Part shown: piece after piece, positions 16,397 through 25,465 of the stretch
Numbering within the stretch: the stretch's first letter is position 1
Layout of the letters: each line of letters starts with the position of its first letter
Program-made: the position numbers and the translations under genes
Source of the DNA: Allomuricauda ruestringensis DSM 13258
Lineage (GTDB): Bacteria; Bacteroidota; Bacteroidia; Flavobacteriales; Flavobacteriaceae
DNA length: 64,000 bases
Direction: 5' to 3'
Assembly (NCBI RefSeq): GCF_000224085.1
Contig: NC_015945.1
Location: 124,001-188,000, forward strand
Notes under the pieces: generated by a model
What the model was told of the DNA's origin: nothing
Database searches by the model: none
Seen by the model: the letters and a program-made list of their open reading frames with translations, nothing else

Positions 16397-18559
16397 CTAT
16401 AAATTGTCCAGTTGGTTGCTCTTGCCATCCGAGCTTATCGTCCAGAAAAATCCAACAAAGAAGAAACTGTCGGCAGGTGGAGTGATCGCTCTTCTATTGA
16501 ATACTCCGTTAGCATCCGGAACTTCTGCATATTGATAATTGCTCACATTATTGAAACTCAATAGATTGCTCACCGAGAAGTACAAAATCTTTTGTTGGTC
16601 AATGAGATAGGCCCAATTGAAGCTAAGATTGTTGTAAGACTTTGTCTTTTCCGTCATAAAACCAGATGTATTGGGGTTGTGGTACGGCCTACCGGAACCA
16701 TACGAATAAGAAAGTCCAACTTGGGACCTTAGCTTATCCACCCAATATTTGGTGACCAGCGATACATTATGCTTTGGCGCAAAGTTAGGAGTGGCTTTCT
16801 CGGGAAAGTTTCTGTAGTCCCGCTTGGTGTCCAAATAAGAGTAGGAAGCCCAGTAATCTAAATGCTCAATACTCTTGCTATCTCTCCAAAAAACATCGAC
16901 ACCCTTGGCATACCCGCCTCCAGAATTGGTATAGTCGGAATTGAACTGTGGCGCATCCGTATCGTATTTGACCAACTGGTCATAATCCTTATAATAGGCC
17001 TCGGTCCTAAAAGTTTTCCCATTATTGATGTATTGATAATTGAGGATATAGTGCGATGCTTTCTCCATGTCCAAATTTTGCGTGAACTTAACCACTTCGG
17101 TAAGCGGTCTCTGATAAAAATCGCCATAGGCCAAAGAAAACTGTCCGTCCTCTCCCGGTTTATAGGCCAAAGACACCCTTGGCGATATTTTAAACCCATC
17201 CAGCAAGCTGCTGTGCGTTCCCCTGATACCCAGCTTCATGGCGAACTTGTTGCTCAGGAAAATATCTGATTCTGCAAAAGCGGCCCATAAACCATCATTA
17301 TAACCACTATTGAACTCATCCACATCAACATCGGTATAAGTTTCGTCATAATTGGTATTGAAATATTCTGTCCCAAAACTCAAATCATACCGATTACTAA
17401 AATTTTTACGTGCCTTTATCTTGATATGTGATGAAGTTTCTTTGGCATCGACTTTGTCTTGCTGTATTCCAATATCATTGGTGTCCCATGCAATAGAAGC
17501 CCCAGAGGTGAGACTCCAATCGTTAGCGAAAAAGTATTTGTAAGATGAATTAAAATATAGGTTGTTGTTCTTTAAACGGAACTGTACATAATCATCAAAA
17601 TTGATATCCTCCTGTTCAATGTCCAAATTGGTATGGTTAAATCCTGTGTAGAGTTTAAACATACTCTTTTCACCTTTGCTTCTAAAAACAGCTTCACCAG
17701 AAATGGATTCGTACGGACTGTTCCAACGAACACCTTGGTTTGATGGAATCAAAGCCTCGTAAGGGGCAAGATTCATATAAGAGGTGTTCAAGCTCAATGA
17801 TTGGTCGCCCCAAATCTTTGTGTGCCCCACTCCACCTCCAACACTCATTATGGAAATATCCGTTTTCTCTTGCAGGGGCACATCCGTAGTATTCAACAAA
17901 AGTACACTGGACAATGCCTGGCCATACTCTGCTGAATATCCTCCCGTACTAAAGGAAATTCCCTTGAAAAGAAATGGTGAAAATCTGCCGCGGGTAGGTG
18001 TATTATTGGGTGTGGCGTTGAACGGCTGAAAAACACGAAGACCATCTATAAAAACCTGTGTTTCTCCTGCAGTACCTCCCCGTACAAACAAACGACCGTC
18101 CTCGTTTACCGTTGTAGTTCCGGGCAGTGTTTGCAAAGCAGCCACAAAATCGCCCGCTGCCCCTGCCGTGGTAACAATATCCAATGGCTTAAGTACCGAA
18201 ACCTTGGAATTGTCGCCAGCCTCAAAGGTTCCAGCCGTTAAGGTGACCCCCGACAAAGAGTTGACGGACGCTACCAACTTAATATGCAGATCCTTAAAAT
18301 AAGAAACATCGCCAGCCTCGTAATGGGGCTCGTAGGACAACATGGAAACAACCAAGGTCTGCATTCCCTCTTCAGTTGTTTCAAAACTAAAATCACCGTT
18401 GGCATCCGAAGAAGCACCATCGTAGGTGCCCTCCAAATAAATATTGGCACCTTCAACGGGATTGTTTTTGGCATCGGTTACTTTTCCATTGATGGTCTGC
18501 TGCGCAAAAACAACTCCCATACTTAATAATAATGTAATTAGATTGATAATGATTTTCAT
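16397..18559 (-). CDS. TonB-dependent outer membrane receptor with carboxypeptidase-D-like N-domain
   Basis: The start at 18559 gives a 720-residue protein with signal peptide MKIIINLITLLLSMGVVFAQQ. A CarboxypepD_reg-like beta-sandwich (about 22-105, TINGKVTDAKNNPVEGANIYLEGTYDG) follows. The plug domain (about 125-235) contains TLPGTTTVNEDGRLFVRGG and FIDGLRVFQPF, and the rest forms a 22-strand barrel ending in a segment rich in aromatic residues. The ligand is unknown; it is not paired with a SusD. It diverges from a DUF2141 gene, suggesting a shared control region at 18560-18772. Confidence 0.9.
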   Translation of the reverse strand: MKIIINLITLLLSMGVVFAQQTINGKVTDAKNNPVEGANIYLEGTYDGASSDANGDFSFETTEEGMQTLVVSMLSYEPHYEAGDVSYFKDLHIKLVASVNSLSGVTLTAGTFEAGDNSKVSVLKPLDIVTTAGAAGDFVAALQTLPGTTTVNEDGRLFVRGGTAGETQVFIDGLRVFQPFNATPNNTPTRGRFSPFLFKGISFSTGGYSAEYGQALSSVLLLNTTDVPLQEKTDISIMSVGGGVGHTKIWGDQSLSLNTSYMNLAPYEALIPSNQGVRWNSPYESISGEAVFRSKGEKSMFKLYTGFNHTNLDIEQEDINFDDYVQFRLKNNNLYFNSSYKYFFANDWSLTSGASIAWDTNDIGIQQDKVDAKETSSHIKIKARKNFSNRYDLSFGTEYFNTNYDETYTDVDVDEFNSGYNDGLWAAFAESDIFLSNKFAMKLGIRGTHSSLLDGFKISPRVSLAYKPGEDGQFSLAYGDFYQRPLTEVVKFTQNLDMEKASHYILNYQYINNGKTFRTEAYYKDYDQLVKYDTDAPQFNSDYTNSGGGYAKGVDVFWRDSKSIEHLDYWASYSYLDTKRDYRNFPEKATPNFAPKHNVSLVTKYWVDKLRSQVGLSYSYGSGRPYHNPNTSGFMTEKTKSYNNLSFNWAYLIDQQKILYFSVSNLLSFNNVSNYQYAEVPDANGVFNRRAITPPADSFFFVGFFWTISSDGKSNQLDNL

Positions 18560-18772
18560 GACATTCCTTTTTGGTTGATGCCACAAAATTGCTCTTGAAC
18601 ACCTTGCCAAACGAAAAGGAAATACTCAATTGTAGTTTTTTATTGCTGAATTGAAATGGCCTATCTGCTTTTGCAATTCACTCCATAAAATCAACATTTC
18701 GGTAGGTTGGAATTTTTTACAAGAGGCTTCTTCCTGAATTTTGGGGCAAACAAAACATCAAATACAAATAGT

Positions 18773-19192
18773 ATGAAAACTGTTACACTAGCTTTAAGTT
18801 TCCTCTTCGTAAGCATCATTGCCGTAGCGCAAGAAAAAAACAACGTAGATATTACCGTTACCATCGACAACGTAACCAGTGATGAAGGAAAAGTACTTGC
18901 CAGCCTGCACACCGCTGAAACTTTTATGAAAGGCCCAGGCATACAAAACCTGGAAAGTACCATTGAAAATGGAAAAATAATCTTGAAATTCAACAACGTA
19001 GCGCCAGGTACCTATGCCATTATGGCCCTGCACGATGCCAACGAAAACAACCGAATGGATTATCAATCCAATGGAATGCCAAAGGAAAGCTACGGGATGT
19101 CCGGAAACGAAATGACCATGGGCCCACCGGATTTTAAAAGTGCCCAGTTTACCGTTGGCGATGAGGATTTGGAAATGAACATCCGGTTTTAA
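18773..19192 (+). CDS. DUF2141 exported protein
   Basis: The 139-residue protein starts with signal peptide MKTVTLALSFLFVSIIAVAQ. The DUF2141 beta-sandwich follows: VDITVTIDNVTSDEGKVLASLHTAETFMKG, NNVAPGTYAIMALHDANENNRMDYQSNGMPKESYGMSGN and FTVGDEDLEMNIRF. The DANENNRMD loop looks like a calcium-type Asp loop. Starts upstream would add a nonsense prefix before the signal. It diverges from the TonB receptor gene, which suggests linked expression. The family has no defined activity. Confidence 0.88.
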   Translation: MKTVTLALSFLFVSIIAVAQEKNNVDITVTIDNVTSDEGKVLASLHTAETFMKGPGIQNLESTIENGKIILKFNNVAPGTYAIMALHDANENNRMDYQSNGMPKESYGMSGNEMTMGPPDFKSAQFTVGDEDLEMNIRF

Positions 19193-19216
19193 TCAAAAAA
19201 CAAAATAAACCATACG

Positions 19217-19377
19217 AAGAGCCCGTCTAAAAAAGCTTGTAACCTGTCAGTTCGAGCGCAGTCGAGAACCTAAATTATGATGATAACCAATGGGTTTCGC
19301 CTTTAGTTTATCCTGAGCGTAGTCGAAGGGCTCAACCTAACAAAGTCAAAATTTTGTTGCTTTTTAGATGGGTTCTT
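19217..19377. repeat. Mosaic inverted-repeat element (family A arms, family C interior)
   Basis: The outer arms AAGAGCCCGTCTAAAAAAGC and GCTTTTTAGATGGGTTCTT are inverted copies and resemble the arms of the family A elements. The interior instead carries the CAGTTCGAGCGCAGTCGAG and CCTGAGCGTAGTCGAAGGG words of family C. It sits between DUF2141 and oxyR. Confidence 0.7.
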
Positions 19378-19470
19378 CACTTTAATACAACCTGCGCCTT
19401 TACGATTCTTTCTTTTCTATAGACTAACCTAATGGTTTTTTATACTTTTATGCCCTAAACTTATAATTGA

Positions 19471-20412
19471 ATGACCATTACCCAGCTTCAATATGTGTTA
19501 GCTGTTGCCGAGCACAAGAACTTTACCCTTGCCGCGGAAAAGAGTTTTGTTACCCAACCCACCTTGAGTATGCAAGTGCAAAAGTTGGAGGATGAATTGG
19601 ATGTCCTCATTTTTGACAGGGGCAAAAAACCCATCACCATTACCGAGGTTGGAGAAAAAATTGTGGCCCAGGCAAAAAATATTGTGGCAGAAGCAGAACG
19701 AATCAAGGATATTGTTGATCAAGATAAAGGGTATGTTGGGGGAGATTACACCTTGGGGATAATACCCACGGTAATGCCCACATTGCTCCCCATGTTCCTA
19801 AATGCTTTTATAAAAAAGTACCCTAAGGTAAACCTGATTATAAAGGAGCAATCCACACAAACCATGATCAAGAATATTTTGGACGGTCATTTGGATGCTG
19901 GAATTGCCGCAACACCGCTAGAAATTGAGTTTATCAAAGAACGTCCGTTATATTATGAGCCATTTGTGGGCTACGTCCCAAAAAACCACCGTTTAACAGC
20001 GGAAAACGAATTAACCACGGATGATTTGGATGTTAACGATATTCTCTTGCTACAGGATGGGCATTGTTTTCGGGAAGGAGTCATCAACCTTTGTAAGGCT
20101 TCCAAAAACCGACATGGGGAACATTTTAAAATTGAGAGTGGAAGTTTTGAGACCTTGGTCAGTTTAGCGGATGAAGGCATGGGAATGACCCTATTGCCCT
20201 ACTTGAATACCCTACACTTGGAAAAGGACAAGAGAACAAACCTAAAATCCTTCCGAAAACCTACCCCAGCACGAGAGATAAGTTTAATTTACCATAAAAG
20301 CGAATTAAAAATACAGATAACCGATGCCTTAAGAGAGGTTATTTCCAGCATAGTCCGTGGTGCGATTGCTTTTCAGGATGTGAAAATCATCAGCCCCTTG
20401 GCCAAAAATTAA
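19471..20412 (+). CDS. oxyR: OxyR, LysR-type peroxide sensor and regulator
   Basis: The 313-residue protein has an N-terminal winged HTH (about 1-60, FTLAAEKSFVTQPTLSMQVQKLE) and a LysR effector domain. The redox motif LLQDGHCFREGVINLC places cysteines at residues 199 and 208, the same spacing as the peroxide-reactive C199/C208 disulfide pair of E. coli OxyR. It is followed by the SFETLVSLADEGMGMTLLPYL segment also typical of OxyR. It should activate peroxide-defence genes; no catalase or peroxiredoxin gene lies next to it. The preceding gap holds the mosaic repeat. Confidence 0.92.
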   Translation: MTITQLQYVLAVAEHKNFTLAAEKSFVTQPTLSMQVQKLEDELDVLIFDRGKKPITITEVGEKIVAQAKNIVAEAERIKDIVDQDKGYVGGDYTLGIIPTVMPTLLPMFLNAFIKKYPKVNLIIKEQSTQTMIKNILDGHLDAGIAATPLEIEFIKERPLYYEPFVGYVPKNHRLTAENELTTDDLDVNDILLLQDGHCFREGVINLCKASKNRHGEHFKIESGSFETLVSLADEGMGMTLLPYLNTLHLEKDKRTNLKSFRKPTPAREISLIYHKSELKIQITDALREVISSIVRGAIAFQDVKIISPLAKN

Positions 20413-20416
20413 TAGA

Positions 20417-20432
20417 GCCGCTTTTCAGCGGC
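20417..20432. terminator. Hairpin between oxyR and the small minus-strand gene
   Basis: GCCGC pairs with GCGGC across TTTTCA. The plus-strand flank lacks a T-tract; on the minus strand TCTATTAATTTTT follows. It may end either convergent gene. Confidence 0.4.
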
Positions 20433-20444
20433 CCTAGTTGGTGT

Positions 20445-20642
20445 TTATACTTTTAATAATACTAATGTTGATTGTAACTCTGGTTTGTCCACAAGATAAA
20501 ATTGCAACCAGATTCTAAGCTCATCCACTTCACTTGGCAATAATCTAGAAATAGCTTTCTGAAGTTCCCTAGTAAAGAGTTTAACATCAAAACTCACCTT
20601 TTGAAGGATTGTTTTGGTGTAATCTAACATAGCTCTAGGCAT
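20445..20642 (-). CDS. Small conserved Bacteroidota protein of unknown function
   Basis: The 65-residue protein MPRAMLDYTKTILQKVSFDVKLFTRELQKAISRLLPSEVDELRIWLQFY... resembles a small helical protein I recall across Flavobacteriia and Cytophagia (YTKTILxKVSFD.LF..EL.KA...L...E..EL..W). A start at the second Met (20630) is equally possible. No enzymatic motif, signal or membrane segment is visible. It is convergent with oxyR. Function unknown. Confidence 0.65.
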   Translation of the reverse strand: MPRAMLDYTKTILQKVSFDVKLFTRELQKAISRLLPSEVDELRIWLQFYLVDKPELQSTLVLLKV

Positions 20643-20763
20643 AATAATTTGATTAAATTGGAAATAATAGGTTGTCTCCTAAATTAGTAAAAAACACGTT
20701 TAAAAAACCTAAGTTTCAGTTAAAAATTGAATATCTTGTTGTTAAAATTGACCAACAGCGTAT

Positions 20764-22047
20764 ATGAACCCACTACAAATAAGACCTGTTAAATCACTGT
20801 TTTTCAGTAGTTTTGTTGTTATTTTTTTATTGATTGGATGTAGTTCCATCAAAAAAACATTGAACTCAAAAATTGGGAGCGACAACCTGAAAAATTCTTT
20901 CCATGGCCTTGTAATTATTGATGCCAATACTAAAAAAGAGATCTATAATCACAATGGTGACAAATATTTTACCCCTGCCAGCAACACAAAGATTGTAACT
21001 TTATATACGGCCCTAAAGTTACTTCCCAAATACATTCCCACCCTAAAATATAAAGTGACCCAAGACACGATATTTATCGAAGGTACTGGTGACCCCTCAT
21101 GGTTGCACCCCTATTTTCAGGACAGCACAGCAATAGATTGGTTAAAAAATCAGGAAACCATTGCCCTTTACACCAAAAATCACAGCGAACCACGCTATGG
21201 ACCCGGTTGGGCCTGGGAGGATTACGACACCTATTTTTCGCCCGAAAAATCCGCTTTGCCCCTTTACGGCAACGTAGCAACCATTTCCAACAACAATGGA
21301 TTGGAAGTTTCCCCAAAAACATTCGTCGATAAAACCTTAATCAAGGATACCACTTTAAAAAGAGAAGAGTTCCACAACAAGTTTTATGTCTCCTCGACGG
21401 AACAAGACACTTTGGAAATTCCTTTTGTGACCAGTGATAATTTGACCAAAGAATTAATTGAAACAGCCCTTGGGAGAGATATTGTTTTAACCCAACATTT
21501 TCCATCTGGAGAAAAACAAACATTGTACGGAACAGAAACCGACTCTATTTTTAAGCGTATGCTTTTTAAGAGCGATAACTTTTTGGCAGAGCAATTATTA
21601 ATGGCGGCCTCGGCCACACTATCCGATACCTTGAGTACCAAAAAAGTCATCGATTTTATGCTGGACAACCATTTAAAGGACTTGGAACATCAGCCTCGTT
21701 GGGTAGATGGTTCGGGACTTTCCCGTTATAATTTGTTTACGCCCCTTTCCTTTGTTCAAATTCTTCAAAAACTATATGAGGAAGTACCGGAAGAACGCCT
21801 TTTTGGGTTATTTCCAATGTGGGGACCCGACAATACGGTTGAAGAATGGGAAGACCCCACTACGGAGCCGTTCCTCTTTGCCAAATCGGGCTCCGTGGGC
21901 AACAACTATAATTTGAGCGGCTACGTAAAGACCAAATCGGGCAAATTGCTCATCTTTAGTTTTATGAACAACCATTTTAGGGTACCCTCCTCAGAAATAA
22001 GGAAAACCATGTATACTACCTTAAAAAATCTCTACGAAAACTACTGA
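20764..22047 (+). CDS. dacB: PBP4-type D-alanyl-D-alanine carboxypeptidase/endopeptidase (peptidase S13)
   Basis: The 427-residue lipoprotein (lipobox LLIGC, Cys about 26) has the three penicillin-binding motifs of class C PBPs. The nucleophile is Ser73 in SNTK (YFTPASNTKIVTLYTALKLL), the second motif is SDN in FKSDNFLAEQLL (about 270), and the third is KSG in LFAKSGSVGNNYNLSGYV (about 376). It should trim or cleave peptidoglycan cross-links in the periplasm. The ends of this gene and the convergent NUDIX gene overlap by seven bases. Confidence 0.92.
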   Translation: MNPLQIRPVKSLFFSSFVVIFLLIGCSSIKKTLNSKIGSDNLKNSFHGLVIIDANTKKEIYNHNGDKYFTPASNTKIVTLYTALKLLPKYIPTLKYKVTQDTIFIEGTGDPSWLHPYFQDSTAIDWLKNQETIALYTKNHSEPRYGPGWAWEDYDTYFSPEKSALPLYGNVATISNNNGLEVSPKTFVDKTLIKDTTLKREEFHNKFYVSSTEQDTLEIPFVTSDNLTKELIETALGRDIVLTQHFPSGEKQTLYGTETDSIFKRMLFKSDNFLAEQLLMAASATLSDTLSTKKVIDFMLDNHLKDLEHQPRWVDGSGLSRYNLFTPLSFVQILQKLYEEVPEERLFGLFPMWGPDNTVEEWEDPTTEPFLFAKSGSVGNNYNLSGYVKTKSGKLLIFSFMNNHFRVPSSEIRKTMYTTLKNLYENY

Positions 22048-22628
22048 TTGAAAATTCCCTGGACTTGGGCGTATTGCAATAGCATTATGGTTTTGGCATC
22101 TTTTATTTCACCTTTTTGCATCATGGCAATGGCTTTTTTAAAATCGAGTTCCAGCACCTCAATATTCTCGGTTTCATCCGCTGCGCCACCGCCCTCACTT
22201 ACTTTCATGGCATCTTCATACTCTCCGACAAAAAAATGAAGGATTTCCGTTACCGAACCGGGTGACATGTAGGCTTCAAAAACCTTTTCCACCTTATCAA
22301 TTTTATAACCCGTCTCCTCCTCTACTTCCATTTTAATGGTCTCTTCGGCATTGCCTTTTTCCAAAAGTCCCGCACAGGCCTCGATCATCATCCCATCATC
22401 ATTGCCGTTCACATACGTGGGCATACGAAACTGTTTGGTAAGCACAACCTTTCTTTTTTCAACATTATAAAGAAGTATGGCAGCACCATTGCCACGGTCG
22501 TATGCTTCGCGAATTTGCTTTTCCCAAACACCATCGTCCCTTAAATATTCAAAAGTTATCTTTTCAAGAGAATACCAATTATCCGAAAGCAGCTCTCGCT
22601 GCATGTTTCTGATTCTGTTGTTAGCCAA
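22041..22628 (-). CDS. nudK: NUDIX hydrolase, NudK-like (GDP-mannose pyrophosphatase type)
   Basis: The core protein of about 195 residues contains the Nudix box within MMIEACAGLLEKGNAEETIKMEVEEETGY (GX5EX7REUXEEXGU form with a K for R). It also has DRGNGAAILLYN, LTKQFRMPTYVNGN and AYMSPGSVTEILHFFVGEY, features of the NudK subgroup that hydrolyses GDP-mannose or ADP-sugars. I placed the start at a TTG at 22628, giving MANNRIRNMQRELLSDNWYSL, because homologues start with such a segment. The next ATG is at 22604. A much longer open frame reaching 22895 would overlap the M81 gene and has no family counterpart. Confidence 0.82.
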   Translation of the reverse strand: MANNRIRNMQRELLSDNWYSLEKITFEYLRDDGVWEKQIREAYDRGNGAAILLYNVEKRKVVLTKQFRMPTYVNGNDDGMMIEACAGLLEKGNAEETIKMEVEEETGYKIDKVEKVFEAYMSPGSVTEILHFFVGEYEDAMKVSEGGGAADETENIEVLELDFKKAIAMMQKGEIKDAKTIMLLQYAQVQGIFNQ

Positions 22629-22755
22629 AATGAATAAGTTTTGGTTAAATATAAAGCTTATCCCCTTATCATCCTGAATTGCTTCAATTCCTTTGACCTC
22701 AACATTATTATATCGATATTTATGTTTTTGATGAAAACTGACCAAACCCAATATT

Positions 22756-24312
22756 ATGCGTACCCCCTTACTCCTTCTATTACTTTTTGCTATTCTGATA
22801 AGTTGTGATAAAAACACCGAAAAAAAACTGCCCCGAATCGCTATTGCCGGCCTTGGAATTGAGTCCAGTACTTTTTCGCCCGCACTCACCCACAAAGAAG
22901 CATTTCACCCCAAAATCGGAGATTCTATATTTAATCGCTATCCGTTTATGGAAGCGGATTCATCTTTGAGAAAACGAGCCGAATGGGTTCCCACTTTAGT
23001 GGGAAAATCATTGCCGGGAGGCACGGTTACCCGTGAAGCCTACGAATCCTTGGTGGGCAAAACACTTACAATGTTGGAAGAAAACATGCCGTACGACGGC
23101 CTTTTCTTTGACATTCATGGAGCAATGAGCGTGGTGGGCTTGGACGACCCGGAAGGTGACCTCATCAAACGTATTCGAGAAGTTGTGGGGACCGATGTAT
23201 TGATTTCAACCTCCATGGACCTCCACGGAAATGTATCCAAACGGTTGGCACAGCATTCCGACTTGATTACCTGTTATCGTATGGCGCCGCACGAAGATGC
23301 CATCGAATCCAAAAAGCGTGCTGTAGAGAATCTGGTGTCACGATTGGAAAACGGAAAAGGCAAACCAACCTACAAAGCTTGGGTTCCAGTACCTATCCTG
23401 CTGCCTGGGGAAAAAACGAGCACTCGAGTAGAACCAGGAAAAAGTCTGTATGCCCAAGTGCCCCAAGTAGAACAAAAAGAAGGTGTGATAGATGCTGCTA
23501 TTTGGATTGGCTACGCATGGGCCGATGAACCCCGAAACCATGCCGTGGTTATGGCTACAGGGGATGATAAAAAGCAAGTAACCGAAGGTGCCGAAAAGTT
23601 GGCCAATAGCTTTTGGGATGTCCGTAACCAATTTGAATTCGTGGCCCCGACCAAATCTTACGAAGAAGCATTGAAACTTGCTCTTGCCAGTGACAAAAAA
23701 CCATTCATGATCAGTGATATGGGCGACAACCCTACCGCTGGTGGTGCAGGTGACGTTACTTGGACCTTGACGGAACTTTTAAAAAGGGAGGAGTTCCATA
23801 AAGCAGGTGGAAAATCTTTGATTTATGCCTCAATCCCAGGCCCTAAATTGGTGGAACAAGCTATGCAAGTTGGTGTTGGCGGAGAAGTTAGCACTCCTGT
23901 TGGTGCCGAGATTGACGATAGATATGCCCCACCCCTTATGCTAACGGGAAAAGTTACTGCCATAAAACATGGCGATGTACATGCTGAAACCGAAGTTGTG
24001 GTACAAGTGGACAATGCACATGTGATTGTGACCAAAAAGAGAAAACCATATCACAGAAAATCTGACTTCACCAATTTGGGGCTTACTCCCAGTGAAACGG
24101 ATATTATAGTAGTTAAAATTGGGTATTTGGTTCCAGAACTTTACAATATGCGAGGGGATTGGATTATGGCCCTGACCCCTGGCGGTGTGGACCAAGACTT
24201 GGAGCGCTTGGGCCACAAAAGAATCATTAGACCTATGTTCCCGTACGATAAGGATATGGAACGTCCAGACCTATCCGCCCGTTTGATAAAGGCTTCGGAT
24301 GAATTGAACTAA
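22756..24312 (+). CDS. M81-family metallopeptidase (MlrC-like) lipoprotein
   Basis: The 518-residue protein has a lipobox (LFAILISCDKN). The MlrC fold is shown by IAIAGLGIESSTFSPALT, LFFDIHGAMSV, STSMDLHGNVSKRL, a YRMAPHEDAIES stretch carrying metal-ligand candidates, and the C-terminal half VAPTKSYEEALKLALASDKKPFMISDMGDNPTAGGAGD. MlrC was named for degradation of linearised microcystin, but most relatives have unknown peptide substrates. The signal places it in the periplasm or outer membrane. It overlaps the stop of the convergent DUF2461 gene by four bases. Confidence 0.87.
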   Translation: MRTPLLLLLLFAILISCDKNTEKKLPRIAIAGLGIESSTFSPALTHKEAFHPKIGDSIFNRYPFMEADSSLRKRAEWVPTLVGKSLPGGTVTREAYESLVGKTLTMLEENMPYDGLFFDIHGAMSVVGLDDPEGDLIKRIREVVGTDVLISTSMDLHGNVSKRLAQHSDLITCYRMAPHEDAIESKKRAVENLVSRLENGKGKPTYKAWVPVPILLPGEKTSTRVEPGKSLYAQVPQVEQKEGVIDAAIWIGYAWADEPRNHAVVMATGDDKKQVTEGAEKLANSFWDVRNQFEFVAPTKSYEEALKLALASDKKPFMISDMGDNPTAGGAGDVTWTLTELLKREEFHKAGGKSLIYASIPGPKLVEQAMQVGVGGEVSTPVGAEIDDRYAPPLMLTGKVTAIKHGDVHAETEVVVQVDNAHVIVTKKRKPYHRKSDFTNLGLTPSETDIIVVKIGYLVPELYNMRGDWIMALTPGGVDQDLERLGHKRIIRPMFPYDKDMERPDLSARLIKASDELN

Positions 24313-24962
24313 ACGGTAACGGCTTGGTTTAAATATTGACGAAAGGGAAGCATCTCTTTATAAACTTCGACAATTTTTTCTTTGAAATCATCGTGGAGGA
24401 CTTCTTCTTTGGATAATTCAAGTTCCACAGCAAAGGTTTTGTTCCGTAAGAATTCTATATATGGGTGATTGTTGGAAAATCCTTTGGGGGCTTTCACCAA
24501 TTTCTCATCCTCATATAAGCCGCCAAACATTTTTTTGAATGATGGCTTATCCAATATCTTTTGGAGTTCTTCACCATTATAATCAATGGCATCACGGATA
24601 CTGCGAAGCGTTTTGGAGTCAGGTCGCCAGCGGCCTCCCGCCAACAAACAATGCTTTAGACCAATTTCAATATAAAAATCGGCGGAATTGGGCGCTTTGT
24701 CCAAGCCTGCACCAAAGTGATCTTTATAAATGGGCTTGTTCGGATGGAACATTAAATTATTGTTGATTCTGTTGATGCCCTTTTTGCCTGGAGTTGGGTA
24801 ATAATCGTCATGGAGCTGGGCCATGGTCATGTCCAAATCATCCAGCCAAGCAATAAGATCATTACGAAGGGATTTGTACCATTTACGGTTTGCATCCATC
24901 CATTCCTTGTTATTGTTTTGTTGAAGCTCTTCTAGAAAATGAAACAGGTCGTTGAAATTCAT
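24309..24962 (-). CDS. DUF2461-family protein
   Basis: The 217-residue cytoplasmic protein matches the DUF2461 family in outline: N-terminal FNDLFHFLEELQQNNNKEWMDANRKWY, the central INRINNNLMFHPNKPIYKDHFGAGLD with FYIEIGLKHCLLAGGRWRPDSKTLRSIRDAI, and the C-terminal EELQKIL, KGFSNNHPYIEFLRNKTF. No catalytic residues are established for the family. It is followed by a short repetitive non-coding stretch and the four-helix-bundle gene. Confidence 0.88.
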   Translation of the reverse strand: MNFNDLFHFLEELQQNNNKEWMDANRKWYKSLRNDLIAWLDDLDMTMAQLHDDYYPTPGKKGINRINNNLMFHPNKPIYKDHFGAGLDKAPNSADFYIEIGLKHCLLAGGRWRPDSKTLRSIRDAIDYNGEELQKILDKPSFKKMFGGLYEDEKLVKAPKGFSNNHPYIEFLRNKTFAVELELSKEEVLHDDFKEKIVEVYKEMLPFRQYLNQAVTV

Positions 24963-24966
24963 GGAT

Positions 24967-25012
24967 TGCTTGATGTTTGGTGTTTGATGTTCGATGCTCG
25001 GTGTTTGATGTT
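24967..25012 (+). repeat. Degenerate TGTTTGATG short repeat, left flank of the four-helix-bundle gene
   Basis: Five or six degenerate copies of an 8-9 base word (TGATGTTTG, TGTTTGATG, TTCGATGCTCGG) lie in tandem. Words of the same kind occur in the opposite orientation at 25427-25455, so the gene between is bracketed by inverted repeat tracts. Confidence 0.6.
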
Positions 25013-25034
25013 AAAAGTCTTTAATGGTGTGAAG

Positions 25035-25397
25035 CTATATCTTGTTTCGAAAAGCTATGATCATGTTCATTAACTTGAAACAACAATCATATAATTTTTC
25101 AAATTCCTTATCGGAAATATACGCCCTATTACTAGCCTTATACAAACAAGTCACCACTTCTGCCAGTGAACGCACAGAATAACCCAGAAACTTTCTAAAC
25201 TCAGGCTTTGACTGAACAATGGATCCTTCAGAAATATTAAGGGCCACCGAATCTGCTGCTCGACAAATTTGAGATGATAAGTTATACGCTTCTTTCTTGG
25301 GGAAATCATCGGCAATCAAGTTTATTTGTTCTCCCAAATTCATGGCGTCCTGCCATATACGTAGTTTTTCAAATTTAAACTTTGTTTTTTCAACCAT
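25035..25397 (-). CDS. Four-helix-bundle protein (23S rRNA intervening-sequence protein family)
   Basis: From the Met at 25397 the protein has 120 residues: FKFEKLRIWQDAMNLGEQINLIADDFPKKEAYNLSSQICRAADSVALNISEGSIVQSKPEFRKFLGYSVRSLAEVVTCLYKASNR. This is the classic S23/IVP motif order (LxVWQxAxxL, FPxxExxxLxxQixRAaxSvxxNIaEG, FlxxalGSaxE). The family was found in 23S rRNA intervening sequences, but free-standing copies are common in Bacteroidota and their role is unknown. Flanking inverted repeats hint that this copy may be a mobile cassette. Confidence 0.88.
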   Translation of the reverse strand: MVEKTKFKFEKLRIWQDAMNLGEQINLIADDFPKKEAYNLSSQICRAADSVALNISEGSIVQSKPEFRKFLGYSVRSLAEVVTCLYKASNRAYISDKEFEKLYDCCFKLMNMIIAFRNKI

Positions 25398-25426
25398 ATT
25401 AAATCTTTTGAACAATGGACATTTTG

Positions 25427-25455
25427 CATCAAGCACCTAACATCGAGCATCAAAT
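25427..25455 (-). repeat. Degenerate TGATGCTCGATG repeat, right flank of the four-helix-bundle gene
   Basis: Read on the minus strand the tract gives TTTGATGCTCGATGTTAGG followed by TGCTTGATGC, which shares its words with the tract at 24967-25012 in inverted orientation. Confidence 0.55.
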
Positions 25456-25465
25456 CTCCAGCAAC

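Noticed and set aside
18610..18772. Longer starts of the TonB receptor and DUF2141 genes
   Set aside because: They add non-signal residues before clear signal peptides, so the inner Met starts were used.
22629..22895. N-terminal extension of the NUDIX gene up to 22895
   Set aside because: It overlaps the divergent M81 gene start and its signal peptide region, and has no counterpart in the NudK family.
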